Notes under the pieces: generated by a model | What the model saw: only the letters and a program-made list of their open reading frames with translations | Told to the model about the DNA's origin: nothing | Databases searched by the model: none | Assembly: GCF_000378965.1 (NCBI RefSeq) | Contig: NZ_KB900536.1 | Span: 879,583-943,582 of the forward strand | Length of the DNA stretch: 64,000 bases | Source of the DNA: Thioalkalivibrio thiocyanodenitrificans ARhD 1 | Lineage (GTDB): Bacteria; Pseudomonadota; Gammaproteobacteria; Ectothiorhodospirales; Ectothiorhodospiraceae | Direction: 5' to 3' | Program-made: the position numbers and the translations under genes | Part shown: one piece after another, positions 56,103 to 64,000 of the stretch | How positions within the stretch are numbered: position 1 is the first letter of the stretch | Layout of the letters: every line of letters begins with the position of its first letter

Positions 56103-57521
56103 TCAATAAACATTTCTGCCCACGAACCCCTTGAAGACCGTGAGCAGGATGATCTTCAGGTCGAACCAGATCGACCAGTTCTCGATGTAGTACAGGTCGT
56201 GCTCCACCCGTTTGCGCATCTTCTCCAGGGTGTCGGTTTCGCCCCGGTAGCCGTTGATCTGGGCCCAGCCGGTGATTCCCGGCTTTACCTTGTGGCGCTG
56301 CATGTAGTGGTCCACGTGCTCCTTGTAGAACGCGTTGTGCGCCAGCGCGTGGGGGCGCGGACCCACGATGGAGATACGGCCCTGCAGCACATTGACGAAC
56401 TGCGGCAGCTCGTCCAGGCTCGTTCGCCGCAGGAAGGCGCCGAACGGTGTCACCCGGGCATCGTTCCTGCGGGCCTGGGTGACCCGGCCGTCCTCCTCCC
56501 GGTGTTCCACCATGGTGCGAAACTTGTAGATGCGCATCTCGCGGCCGTCCCAGCCGTGGCGCGTCTGCCTGAACAGGACAGGGCCGGGGGAACTCAGTTT
56601 GACCCCGACGGCGATGACCACCAGCAGCGGACTGACGAGCACGAGGATCAACAGGGCGAGGATCCTGTCCTCGAGCCCCTTGATCAGCCGGTTGAACCCC
56701 TCCATCGGCGACATGGAGAGATTCATGACCGGCAGGCCGGCCACGTCGGTGACCGAGTGATTGATCAGGCGGAGCCCGAACAGGTCCGGCACAAAGCGGA
56801 TGTCCACCGTGGCATGGCGCAGCGCATACAGCAGATCGCGGACCTTCTCCTCCTCCTTGAGGGGCAGGGCGAGCCAGACCTGATCCACCGGCTCCCTCTC
56901 CACGTACGCCGGCAGATCCCCGATGGAACCGATCACGGGATAAGGGCCCACCCCTGTCTCCGGGGGCCCATCGGGATCAGAGAAGAATCCCGCGACCTGA
57001 AGTCCCGTCCACGGCGCCGCGCTGATACGCGCCGCCACCTCCCGGCCCAGTTCGTCGGCGCCGACGATGACGATCCTCCGTTGATTGAAGCCGCGCGCCC
57101 GCATCCATTTCAGCAGCCTTCGCAGCAGGATCCGGCTGGCGATGAGCCCGAACCACGCCAGGGCGGCCCATATCAGCGCCCAGCCCCGGGAATAGGTCTC
57201 CCCCATCTTGATCACGAAGGCGATGAACACCAGCGCGGCCACCACCGTCGCCCAGGACAACGTGATCAGGCGCAGCTCCTCGATCAGGGAAGCGCCGCGC
57301 CATGCCCTGTAGACGTGGAACCGCGGGAACACCAGGGCCGCGAGCAGCACCCCGACGAGAATCGCCGCCTCGTAGAAGCCGGGAAGCGACGGCCTGCCCA
57401 GGTAGATCCAGTGGGCGAGCCAGCCGGTCAGGGCGATCCACACCCAGTCGCACACGTGCAGCAGCACACTGAGTGTGCTGGAGTATTCCTTCAGTACACC
57501 CCGCAGCGATCCGGTTGCCAT
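56103..57521 (-). CDS. Undecaprenyl-phosphate glucose phosphotransferase, WcaJ type
   Basis: 472 residues. Four to five N-terminal helices, a CoA-binding-like Rossmann domain (IVIVGADELGREVAARI, about 150-260), one further helix (LLILVLVSPLLVVIAVGVKL) and the C-terminal bacterial sugar transferase domain with KFRTMV, TPFGAFLRRTSLDELPQFVNVLQGRISIVGPRP, KPGITGWAQINGYRGET. It transfers the first sugar phosphate (probably glucose) to the lipid carrier, initiating exopolysaccharide repeat synthesis at the inner membrane. Upstream of manC on the same strand. The 213 bp after its start hold nothing recognisable. Confidence 0.9.
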   Translation of the reverse strand: MATGSLRGVLKEYSSTLSVLLHVCDWVWIALTGWLAHWIYLGRPSLPGFYEAAILVGVLLAALVFPRFHVYRAWRGASLIEELRLITLSWATVVAALVFIAFVIKMGETYSRGWALIWAALAWFGLIASRILLRRLLKWMRARGFNQRRIVIVGADELGREVAARISAAPWTGLQVAGFFSDPDGPPETGVGPYPVIGSIGDLPAYVEREPVDQVWLALPLKEEEKVRDLLYALRHATVDIRFVPDLFGLRLINHSVTDVAGLPVMNLSMSPMEGFNRLIKGLEDRILALLILVLVSPLLVVIAVGVKLSSPGPVLFRQTRHGWDGREMRIYKFRTMVEHREEDGRVTQARRNDARVTPFGAFLRRTSLDELPQFVNVLQGRISIVGPRPHALAHNAFYKEHVDHYMQRHKVKPGITGWAQINGYRGETDTLEKMRKRVEHDLYYIENWSIWFDLKIILLTVFKGFVGRNVY

Positions 57522-57734
57522 CAGGCAGGCCTCTTCACGGCACGGGCCTTGCGGTCCGCAACCCTACGGCTTGCCCCGCCTCCCGGGACGCCGAAGCGGA
57601 AACGGCCCCGCGCTTCGACGAGCGCTGTCATGCTGTCACCCGGCTTGCTCAAGCCTCCCTCCTCGCCAGTGTGGTGTCCGGGGCGCGTTGTGCGAACCGG
57701 CGACGGCGTCTGACGTCACTGCTCCGCGGCACCG

Positions 57735-58766
57735 TCACAACCAGTAGGCGTGCCGGATGATGTCCATCGGTTCAACATGAACCCCCGGAACCGTTTCCAG
57801 ATGCATCATGAGCGCCGTTTCATGCAGCGCGGCCAGCGCGCCGACGCGCTTGTGAAGAGGATACCCCGTGTCCGGCGCCCCGGCGAGGAACCGCACCAGG
57901 TCCTCCCCGTATCTGCGCACCCGGTCCTCCAGCCCCTCGGGTGCGACCACGGCCGACTGCCCGATGCCCGTGCGGAGCAGGAACAGGTAGTCGAAATCCA
58001 GGCAATAGGGAACGTCCTCCAGGAAAGGATACCGGCTCAGGTCCCCGAGACATCGTTCAAGCAGGGGCTCGGCGTGCCTGTAGGGCCGACCCAGCACGTG
58101 ATTGATCCAGTGGACATGCACCACGCCTCCGATATCGCCATGGGCGGGGTCATGGCGGGCACGGTAGCACAGGCGAAAAAGGGCCTGAAGCGGTTCACTG
58201 CGATAGGCCCGCAGCAATCCCGTCCCGTCCGCGATCAGGTGCCTGTCGCAGGCCGCCATGATTTCGCCGACCAGACCTTCCTCAACGGTGCCCCCGGGAT
58301 CATGGCGCGCGAAGTTGAGCAGGATCGCCGGAACGCCCCCGATCCAGTGACTCACCCGCCAGGTGTGATGCGACCAGGCCCGCGGCCATCTCGGCAGCAT
58401 TCGAGCCCGGTCGATGAGTCGATCCGCATCGAGATCGATCGCCCCGAGTGTCTCCCCGCGATGATCGTGGCCGGACAACGCCAGCAGATTGAGCGCGCCA
58501 AGCAGATAGGCCGACAAGTGGGGGCGCAGGGTCGCGCCGTGTCCTGACCGGCCGGCCAGCGGTGCCTCGGCCACCGCCTGCGCAAAGGCCTGCGCACCGG
58601 CGGGCGGAACATCGCCCAGCGTGCCCGTCAACGCCCGGCAATACACATAATCGGCATGCGCCAGATAGCCCGACGGCGTCGTCTCGATCCGCCCCCCGTC
58701 CTCCCAGAATGCGTTCACATCCCGCGGGGCCCAATCCTGCCAGCGACGAAGGTCCATGAACGTCAT
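57735..58766 (-). CDS. Hypothetical protein in exopolysaccharide locus
   Basis: 343 residues from ATG 58766 (or 58757). No signal peptide and no transmembrane segment. Rich in W, H and R: LPRWPRAWSHHTWRVSHWIGGVPAILL, CYRARHDPAHGDIGGVVHVHWINHVLGRPYRHAEPLLE, FDYLFLLRTGIGQSAVV. The helical repeats suggest an alpha/alpha-barrel, as in polysaccharide lyases or glycosidases, but I do not recognise the family. Possible polysaccharide-modifying enzyme from context only. Confidence 0.6.
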   Translation of the reverse strand: MTFMDLRRWQDWAPRDVNAFWEDGGRIETTPSGYLAHADYVYCRALTGTLGDVPPAGAQAFAQAVAEAPLAGRSGHGATLRPHLSAYLLGALNLLALSGHDHRGETLGAIDLDADRLIDRARMLPRWPRAWSHHTWRVSHWIGGVPAILLNFARHDPGGTVEEGLVGEIMAACDRHLIADGTGLLRAYRSEPLQALFRLCYRARHDPAHGDIGGVVHVHWINHVLGRPYRHAEPLLERCLGDLSRYPFLEDVPYCLDFDYLFLLRTGIGQSAVVAPEGLEDRVRRYGEDLVRFLAGAPDTGYPLHKRVGALAALHETALMMHLETVPGVHVEPMDIIRHAYWL

Positions 58767-58984
58767 CCGGTCATCCGCGCCGCGGGCCTGCCCCTGTCTC
58801 CGGAGGCCCTACTGCGCATCACGGTCCTGCCGTCCCCGCTTCGCCTGTATCGTAAGCACGCGATCCACCCGACTCCTGCACCTCGTCCCCGGGACACGGG
58901 GTGTCGCTCATCTTACCGTACGGACCCGTGTCCGCAACGTCCCGGCCTTCCTGCCCATGACGTGTACGACAACACCCCCGCTGT

Positions 58985-59058
58985 GTAGGAGCCCAGTCCC
59001 CTGGGCGATCCGGCCCAGCACGGTGGATCATCCTTCGCCCGGAGGACCGGGCTCCTAC
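58985..59058. repeat. REP-like palindrome, GTAGGAGCCC family (tandem unit 1)
   Basis: Left arm GTAGGAGCCCAGTCCCCTGG, right arm ending CCGGGCTCCTAC. Preceded by GCCCATGACGTGTACGACAA, which recurs before the next copy, so a ~135-bp block is duplicated in tandem. Confidence 0.9.
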
Positions 59059-59119
59059 GGGAAGACCCCGCAGCCGCAGGCCACCTTGCCCATGGCGTGT
59101 ACGACAATGCCCCCGCAGT

Positions 59120-59194
59120 GCAGGAGCCCAGTCCCCTGGGCGATCCGGCCCGGCACCAGTGGATCATTCTTCGCCCGGGGGACCGGGCTCCTAC
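59120..59194. repeat. REP-like palindrome, GTAGGAGCCC family (tandem unit 2)
   Basis: Same as unit 1 with a G-to-C change at the left end (GCAGGAGCCC). Followed by GCATCGCAGCAACC and GGATGAACAACCTGT, also found after the copy at 62893, so the unit includes flanking DNA. Both units lie in the 600-bp gap 58767-59367. Confidence 0.9.
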
Positions 59195-59367
59195 GAGGAG
59201 GCCCTGCATCGCAGCAACCCTCCGGATGAACAACCTGTCGAGAGGTCACAGCTGGCGCACGCGCGATGGCGACCGGTCGCGGCAATGTGCGCCCGCCTGC
59301 GTGCGTCGCCACGACACACGAGACCTAACCACCTGACTTTCCTGCATATGCATGGCAGACTACGAAC

Positions 59368-60588
59368 GTGCAGACCACCCCCGATCAAGTCACCCGTTAC
59401 GAACAGCACGGGCATGGCGCAACGCCCTGGCTTGCGGTGCCGATCCTGCTTGTTCTAAGCGCCCTGATGGTGCTGGGCGGCACCCTTGTTTTCTATCTGA
59501 CCGGCGACCACTACGAACAGCGCATGACGCGCGTGTGGGATGGCGCGGGTCTGACACCTGCCGGAAGCGTCACTCAGTACGAGCAGGGGGGCCTGGTGCT
59601 GCCCCTGCTGGACTTTCGGCAGCAAGTCAGCGTGGAACTCCCGGTCGGGACACTGTCCACGGAACACTACGACACGCTGGAATTTCACGTCTCGGGCCAG
59701 GGACGCATCCGTTTCGAACTGGCCTGGTCCGATGCCACCGCGCCGGGAAACATCCGGTCCATCTGGCTGCCCCCGATCGCCGAAGGGACGCAAACGATCG
59801 ACCTGGGCAACGAACCCGTCTGGCGGGGCACCATCGGGGATCTCTTCCTGCTGATGCGGGGCCCCGTCACCGAAACGATGATCCTGCACAAGATCCGGCT
59901 GCAGCCGGTCGAGCCGTCCGCGGGCCGGCTGTTGCAGCAGATGTGGCGGGAATGGACGGCATTCGAGGGCTGGCGTACCCATTCGATCAACTTCATCGTG
60001 GGCGGCAGCCGCGCCCCGTTGATCTCCCCCGTTCCGGCGTCCGCCGCATGGGTGGCACTGAGCATGGTGCTCTACGCCCTGTGGGTGCTGTTTCGCCGAC
60101 AACCTTTTCACCTGGCGCCATTGGCGGTCATCTTCCTGGCCGGCTGGCTTGCGCTGGACATTCGCTGGCAGGCGGATCTCCTGCGCCAGTTGCAGATGAC
60201 CCACTCCCAGTTCGCCGGCAAGGACTATCATGAGAAACGGCTGGCATCCCCTGACCGCGACCTCTATCGCTTTGCGGAACAGGTCAAGAACCATCTGCCC
60301 CCTGATCCCGCACGCCTGTTCCTCGTTCCACCCTCGAACCGGCAGGAACACTATTACCTCCGCACCCGCCTGCACTACCTGCTCCTGCCGCACAATGTCG
60401 GCTCCGTCTGGGACAGGCCTCCCGCGCCGGAGCACACACGTGCCGGCGATCACCTGCTCGTCCTGCGCCCCCATCCGCGCGTGAGCTTCGACCATTCGAC
60501 CGGGCGCCTGCACTGGGATCAAAGCCGGGAACTCGCCGTCGAGCGACTGATGGCACATCCCACCGGGGATCTGTACCGGGTGCGATAG
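59368..60588 (+). CDS. Hypothetical membrane protein, EPS locus
   Basis: 406 residues from GTG at 59368 (MQTTPDQVTRYEQHG). One N-terminal helix (about 22-45), a large probably extracytoplasmic beta-rich domain (about 70-210), then two helices (about 225-270) and a soluble C-terminal domain ending GDLYRVR. I do not recognise the family. The next gene starts 4 bp downstream, so it is co-translated with the GT39-like protein; it may be a partner subunit of a polysaccharide glycosyltransferase. Confidence 0.7.
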   Translation: MQTTPDQVTRYEQHGHGATPWLAVPILLVLSALMVLGGTLVFYLTGDHYEQRMTRVWDGAGLTPAGSVTQYEQGGLVLPLLDFRQQVSVELPVGTLSTEHYDTLEFHVSGQGRIRFELAWSDATAPGNIRSIWLPPIAEGTQTIDLGNEPVWRGTIGDLFLLMRGPVTETMILHKIRLQPVEPSAGRLLQQMWREWTAFEGWRTHSINFIVGGSRAPLISPVPASAAWVALSMVLYALWVLFRRQPFHLAPLAVIFLAGWLALDIRWQADLLRQLQMTHSQFAGKDYHEKRLASPDRDLYRFAEQVKNHLPPDPARLFLVPPSNRQEHYYLRTRLHYLLLPHNVGSVWDRPPAPEHTRAGDHLLVLRPHPRVSFDHSTGRLHWDQSRELAVERLMAHPTGDLYRVR

Positions 60589-60591
60589 CGC

Positions 60592-62022
60592 ATGGAGACC
60601 CTCCGCCTGTCGATCGCATCCCTGCTTCCCCTGGTCCTCGGCATCGCCTGGCTGCGCGGGATCTGGCACGCTGACACGCCCGGGGCCTGGCCGGCCATCC
60701 TGGGCTACGGATACATCCTGGGCATGGTGGCGACCGCCCTGGTCATGCTGGCGCTTGACACGCTGGGCGCCCCTCAGCATTTCGCGCTGATCGCAGGCGT
60801 GCTGGGTGTCCTGACGGCCGCCGGACTGTGGGCCACGCGGCGCCGCCCGGGCACCGTTCCCGCATCGACGGAGGTCCTGTTCACGGACCCGACACGGGCC
60901 GTTCCCTGGCAACGCGTCGTCATGGCACTCCTGCTGGGCCTGATCGCGCTGCGCTTCGCCGGTTTTGCCCTGGAGATCGCATGGCGTCCGCTGTTTCCCT
61001 GGGATGCCTGGATGAACTGGGCGCTCAAGTCGCGGGTGTGGTTCGAGCACGGCCAACTGGTGCCCTATATCTCGCCCTCCGAGTGGATGACAGGCACCGA
61101 CCGTTCCGCCTACACCGGCTCCACGCTGCACAACACCCACTACCCGCCGCTCGTTCCCCTCATTCAACTCTGGATGGCCCTGGGCGCCGGATACTGGAGC
61201 GAATCCCTGATCAATCTTCCCTGGCTGCTGTGCGGCATCGCGCTGGTGCTGGCCTTTTACGGGCAGGCCCGTGCCCTGGGGGCGTCCCCGCTCGTGGCCC
61301 TGATCTTCTGCTACCTGCTGGCGTCCATGCCGTTCATCGGTATCCATGTGGCACTGGCGGGTTATGCGGAACTCTGGCTGGCCGCATTGTATGCGCTGGC
61401 GGCCATGGCCTTTCTGCACTGGGCCGCAACCCGTCACCCCGGTCAGGGCATCCTCGCCATCGCGTGTATCGCCGCCCTGCCCTTCGTCAAGCAACCCGGC
61501 ATCGCATGGGCCGTCACCTTCATTCCCGCCCTGCTGGTCGCGGCGCTGCCTTTCCGGTGGCTTGCCGTCGGCACGGTCATCGCGGGCGGCACGCTGGCCG
61601 CCTTTTATTTCACGACGGGTATCGCGCTTCGCCTGCCCCAGATCGGCAAGATCGTCCTGAGCCCGGACCGCGTCCGGCTGCCGGGCTACACCGGTGACGG
61701 CTTCACCTTCTATCCGGTATGGGATCCGTTCGTGCAGAACCTTTTCGTGCTCGCCAACTGGCATCTGCTCTGGTTCCTGGTGCCAGTCCTGCTGGCTGCG
61801 GCGCTGCCGTCTCTGGCCCGCAGCCGCGAACTTCGCGCGGGGCTCACGCTTGCACTGACCGCACTCGCGTTCCTGTTCGTCGTGTTCTTCTTCACCCGGC
61901 GTTACAGCGTCGAAGCCCTCAACTACACGACCATCAACCGCGCCATCATCCACATGGTCCCCGCGCTGCTTTTTGTCGCAATGATGTCGATCCGCCGTGT
62001 ACGGATCCCGTTTCGGGAATGA
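60592..62022 (+). CDS. GT39/ArnT-like polytopic glycosyltransferase
   Basis: 476 residues with about 11-12 hydrophobic helices. An early extracytoplasmic loop LFPWDAWMNWALKSRVWFEHG carries acidic and aromatic residues at the position of the catalytic Asp in dolichol/undecaprenyl-phosphate-linked transferases, followed by NTHYPPLVPLIQLWMAL, similar to GT39 and ArnT loop 2. Likely adds a sugar from a lipid-linked donor in the periplasm. Assigned from topology and this loop; a defined family match is not certain. Confidence 0.7.
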   Translation: METLRLSIASLLPLVLGIAWLRGIWHADTPGAWPAILGYGYILGMVATALVMLALDTLGAPQHFALIAGVLGVLTAAGLWATRRRPGTVPASTEVLFTDPTRAVPWQRVVMALLLGLIALRFAGFALEIAWRPLFPWDAWMNWALKSRVWFEHGQLVPYISPSEWMTGTDRSAYTGSTLHNTHYPPLVPLIQLWMALGAGYWSESLINLPWLLCGIALVLAFYGQARALGASPLVALIFCYLLASMPFIGIHVALAGYAELWLAALYALAAMAFLHWAATRHPGQGILAIACIAALPFVKQPGIAWAVTFIPALLVAALPFRWLAVGTVIAGGTLAAFYFTTGIALRLPQIGKIVLSPDRVRLPGYTGDGFTFYPVWDPFVQNLFVLANWHLLWFLVPVLLAAALPSLARSRELRAGLTLALTALAFLFVVFFFTRRYSVEALNYTTINRAIIHMVPALLFVAMMSIRRVRIPFRE

Positions 62023-62029
62023 CAGCAGG

Positions 62030-62830
62030 ATGACGGAGTCGACACAGGCGCACCGGGAGGAACAGCGGGAACACGGATGGGTAACCCTCCCCGCCATCCG
62101 CATCGGAGGCATGCGCATCGTGACCGCCTCACGGAGCGCGCTGGCCGGGGCAATGGTGGCGGACTGCCTGGCGGCGCGGCGCCCCGATCCCCGCCCGCGC
62201 CTGATATTCAGCGCAAACGGTCATGCCCTCTCCCTGCGGGAAACGGACAGCGCCTATCGCGCCGCCGTGGATCAGGCGGATGTCATTCACGCGGACGGCG
62301 GCTTCCTGGTGACCGCATCGAGACTGCTTGCATCCACGCCCATCGCGGAACGCAGCGCCACCACCGACATGATCCACGACTGCGCCGCGCAGGCCGCCGC
62401 CCACGGCCTGTCCTTCTATCTGCTTGGCGGGACCGAAACGGTCAACGCCGCCTGTGCCCGCATCCTGGCCGACACCTACCCGGGGCTCGCAATCGCCGGA
62501 CGGCGGCACGGTTACTTCTCTCCCGAGGAGGAGGACGACATCGTTGCCGGGATCAATGCGGCGCAGCCCGACGTCCTGTGGGTCGGGCTCGGAAAACCCG
62601 GGGAGCAGCTTTTCAGCGTACGTCACCGGGACCGGCTGTGCGCCGGATGGCTGGTCACCTGCGGGGGATGCTTCAACTTCGTCACCGGAGACTACCGGCG
62701 GGCGCCCGCGTGGATGCGCAACCACAATCTGGAATGGCTGCACCGCATGCTGAGCCAACCGCGCAAACTGTTCCGGCGCTACCTGCTGACCACGCCCCAC
62801 GCCCTATGGCTGGTGCTGACGCGGCGTTGA
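62030..62830 (+). CDS. WecG/TagA/CpsF family glycosyltransferase (GT26)
   Basis: 266 residues from ATG at 62030. GT26 pattern: LIFSANGHALSLRETDSAYRAAVDQADVIHADGGFLVTASRLL, then LLGGTETVNAACARILADTYPGLAIAGRRHGYFSPEEE, VGLGKPGEQLF and CGGCFNFVTGDYRRAPAWMRNHNLEWLHRMLSQPRKLFRRYL. The acid in the HADGG segment is the usual catalytic one. Transfers a (acetamido-)sugar or ManNAc-like residue from UDP-sugar to the lipid-linked acceptor. The gene is 7 bp from the GT39-like gene, in one operon. Confidence 0.88.
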   Translation: MTESTQAHREEQREHGWVTLPAIRIGGMRIVTASRSALAGAMVADCLAARRPDPRPRLIFSANGHALSLRETDSAYRAAVDQADVIHADGGFLVTASRLLASTPIAERSATTDMIHDCAAQAAAHGLSFYLLGGTETVNAACARILADTYPGLAIAGRRHGYFSPEEEDDIVAGINAAQPDVLWVGLGKPGEQLFSVRHRDRLCAGWLVTCGGCFNFVTGDYRRAPAWMRNHNLEWLHRMLSQPRKLFRRYLLTTPHALWLVLTRR

Positions 62831-62892
62831 CCCGGGCTGCGGGTCCGCCGGCCCCCTCGCCTATGGCTTGAAAGACAAACACCCCCCACACC

Positions 62893-62968
62893 GTAGGAGC
62901 CCAGTCCCCTGGGCGATCCGGTCCGGCATCGGTGGGTCATTCTTCGCCCGGAGGACCGGGCTCCTACG
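62893..62968. repeat. REP-like palindrome, GTAGGAGCCC family
   Basis: Left arm GTAGGAGCCCAGTCCCCTGG. Followed by CATCGCAGCAACC and GGATGAACAACCTGT as at 59194-59240, marking a duplicated block. Located 62 bp past the GT26 stop. Confidence 0.9.
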
Positions 62969-63016
62969 GGAAGAATCCTGCATCGCAGCAACCAGCCGGA
63001 TGAACAACCTGTTGCC

Positions 63017-63080
63017 GGATATCTGACCACCCTTCAACTGCGGCCGCCGATCTGCGCGCTGTGGCGGAGCGTACTCGCTA
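63017..63080. repeat. Dispersed repeat (GATCGGCGGCCGCAG core), copy 2, inverted
   Basis: Reverse complement of the repeat at 35743, roughly 80% matching over ~65 bp. Its end reaches the stop of the GT2 gene. Confidence 0.6.
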
Positions 63081-63995
63081 CGAACGGCGGGGAGATATCC
63101 GGGCCAGGTAGAAATCGGCGATGCGCCGGTAGGCGCCGGCCGGGAACAGGATCTGCATGGCGATGACCATCGCGAGCCGCGGCCTGTAGCACCGGTGCCC
63201 GACGGCGGACGCATAGAGCGTCAGTGCCTTCCAGAGCCTTCCCGATCGGGCATACGACTTTGCAAGGAACCATCCCCGGTGGCCATGGTACGCACGCACC
63301 GGAATCTCGCTCCTGATGCCCTCCAGCCAGCGCAGCCGGACCTCCGGCACCGATCGCGCCGAAATTCTTTCCGGGTCCGCCACGTCCCGCCAGACGACCG
63401 ACGGTTCGGCAAGCAGATGAAAGTGCATCCCGTGAAGGTAGAGCCGGATGGCGAAATCCGTGTCCTGACCGTAGGGCAGTCCCTCCAGGTACCGGACTTC
63501 GCGGGCGACAGGCGTGGGCACCACCAGCGAGGACGTGGCCACGAAACCGCGTTCGCAGAGCAGGTACTCGGCCATGTGTTCCCCGGGCGCGAGCCCCCGC
63601 GGTGGTTTCAGGTTCGTCCTGCCGCCGCCTCGGTCGACCAGTACCCGTCCATGAACGACGGTTTCGGGTGACACGCGCAGGACCGCGGCGACGCTTTCCA
63701 GATGGTGCGGCATGAACCGGTCATCAGAGTCGAGAAAGGCGATGTATCGCCCATGCGCCGCGTCGATCCCCCGGTTCCGGGCGGTATTGGCACCGCTGTT
63801 ATCCTGCCGGATCAGGCGAATGCGGCGGTCCCCGAGCGCTTCCAGCACGGCGTCCGGGTTGTCGTCCGAGCCGTCGTCCACGACGATGATCTCGAAATCC
63901 CGGCACGTCTGCGCCAGCACCGACCGGATGGTCTCACCCAGGAGGTGCGCACGGTTATAGACGGGTATCACAACCGTGAAAAGCGGCTCGCTCAT
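63078..63995 (-). CDS. GT2 family glycosyltransferase
   Basis: 305 residues from ATG at 63995. GT-A fold with FTVVIPVYNRAHLLGETIRSVLAQT, IIVVDDGSDD, NTARNRGIDAAHGRYIAFLDSDD (nucleotide-sugar/metal DSDD) and later YGQDTDFAIRLYLHGMHF with the probable catalytic acid. C-terminal helix RLAMVIAMQILFPAG may be membrane-associated. Part of the EPS locus but on the opposite strand to GT26; the acceptor is unknown. Confidence 0.9.
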   Translation of the reverse strand: MSEPLFTVVIPVYNRAHLLGETIRSVLAQTCRDFEIIVVDDGSDDNPDAVLEALGDRRIRLIRQDNSGANTARNRGIDAAHGRYIAFLDSDDRFMPHHLESVAAVLRVSPETVVHGRVLVDRGGGRTNLKPPRGLAPGEHMAEYLLCERGFVATSSLVVPTPVAREVRYLEGLPYGQDTDFAIRLYLHGMHFHLLAEPSVVWRDVADPERISARSVPEVRLRWLEGIRSEIPVRAYHGHRGWFLAKSYARSGRLWKALTLYASAVGHRCYRPRLAMVIAMQILFPAGAYRRIADFYLARISPRRS

Positions 63996-64000
63996 GTCCG

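Noticed and set aside
59455-62118. An 887-codon open frame antisense to two EPS genes
   Set aside because: It spans two co-directional plus-strand genes with membrane topology and starts; the antisense translation is Q/G/R-rich and unlike a protein family.

Overview
The window is high-GC chromosomal DNA, most likely from a gammaproteobacterium of the Chromatiales/Ectothiorhodospiraceae type. The reasons are a Tat-exported high-potential iron-sulfur protein, the tmRNA tag ANDDNYALAA, an MsrP/MsrQ pair, a single-chain PurL, a PrpBCD methylcitrate pathway and a LexA/ImuA/ImuB/DnaE2 mutagenesis set. The genus is inferred from gene content, not shown.

Layout. 1-4 kb: a truncated condensation-type acyltransferase, a rhodanese protein, an aldehyde dehydrogenase and a base-composition-atypical NYN/LOTUS protein. 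4-10 kb: archease + RtcB RNA ligase, HiPIP, an unknown protein, an ATM1-type ABC exporter and ArfB. 10-24 kb: WrbA/LysR, then SOS-controlled lexA-imuA-imuB, a run of housekeeping genes (DJ-1/PfpI, GST, Rnk, RhlE helicase, TSUP exporter, YaiI) and a separate SOS-controlled dnaE2. 24-31 kb: DUF3750, alpha/beta hydrolase, a secreted protein, IS copy 1, quinone oxidoreductase, SrkA kinase, fatty-acid desaturase. 31-45 kb: a catabolic island with a TAXI-TRAP transporter, a TSUP permease, PrpE, a GntR/FCD regulator, PrpB-PrpC-PrpD, an MBL hydrolase and an AcuI-type acrylyl-CoA reductase; together they fit uptake and oxidation of C3 acids through propionyl-CoA and the methylcitrate cycle. 45-53 kb: MsrQ/MsrP, a small protein, IS copy 2 and purL. 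53-54 kb: the tmRNA gene, split in its T-loop by a group I intron, followed by a broken LAGLIDADG endonuclease gene. 54-64 kb: an exopolysaccharide locus (ManC, WcaJ-type initiating transferase, unknown proteins, GT39-like membrane protein, WecG/TagA transferase, GT2).

The most unusual property is repeat load. At least three families of long palindromic (REP-like) elements, all beginning GTAGG and ending CCTAC, occupy most intergenic gaps. Beside them are tandem arrays whose unit differs from array to array but is almost always 7 bp. Some of these repeats lie in frame inside genes: a palindrome and a heptamer array within DnaE2, and a heptamer cassette within ManC. Others supply stop codons. 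The two near-identical IS256-family elements both landed across the loop of a short palindrome, each with a 9-bp target duplication.
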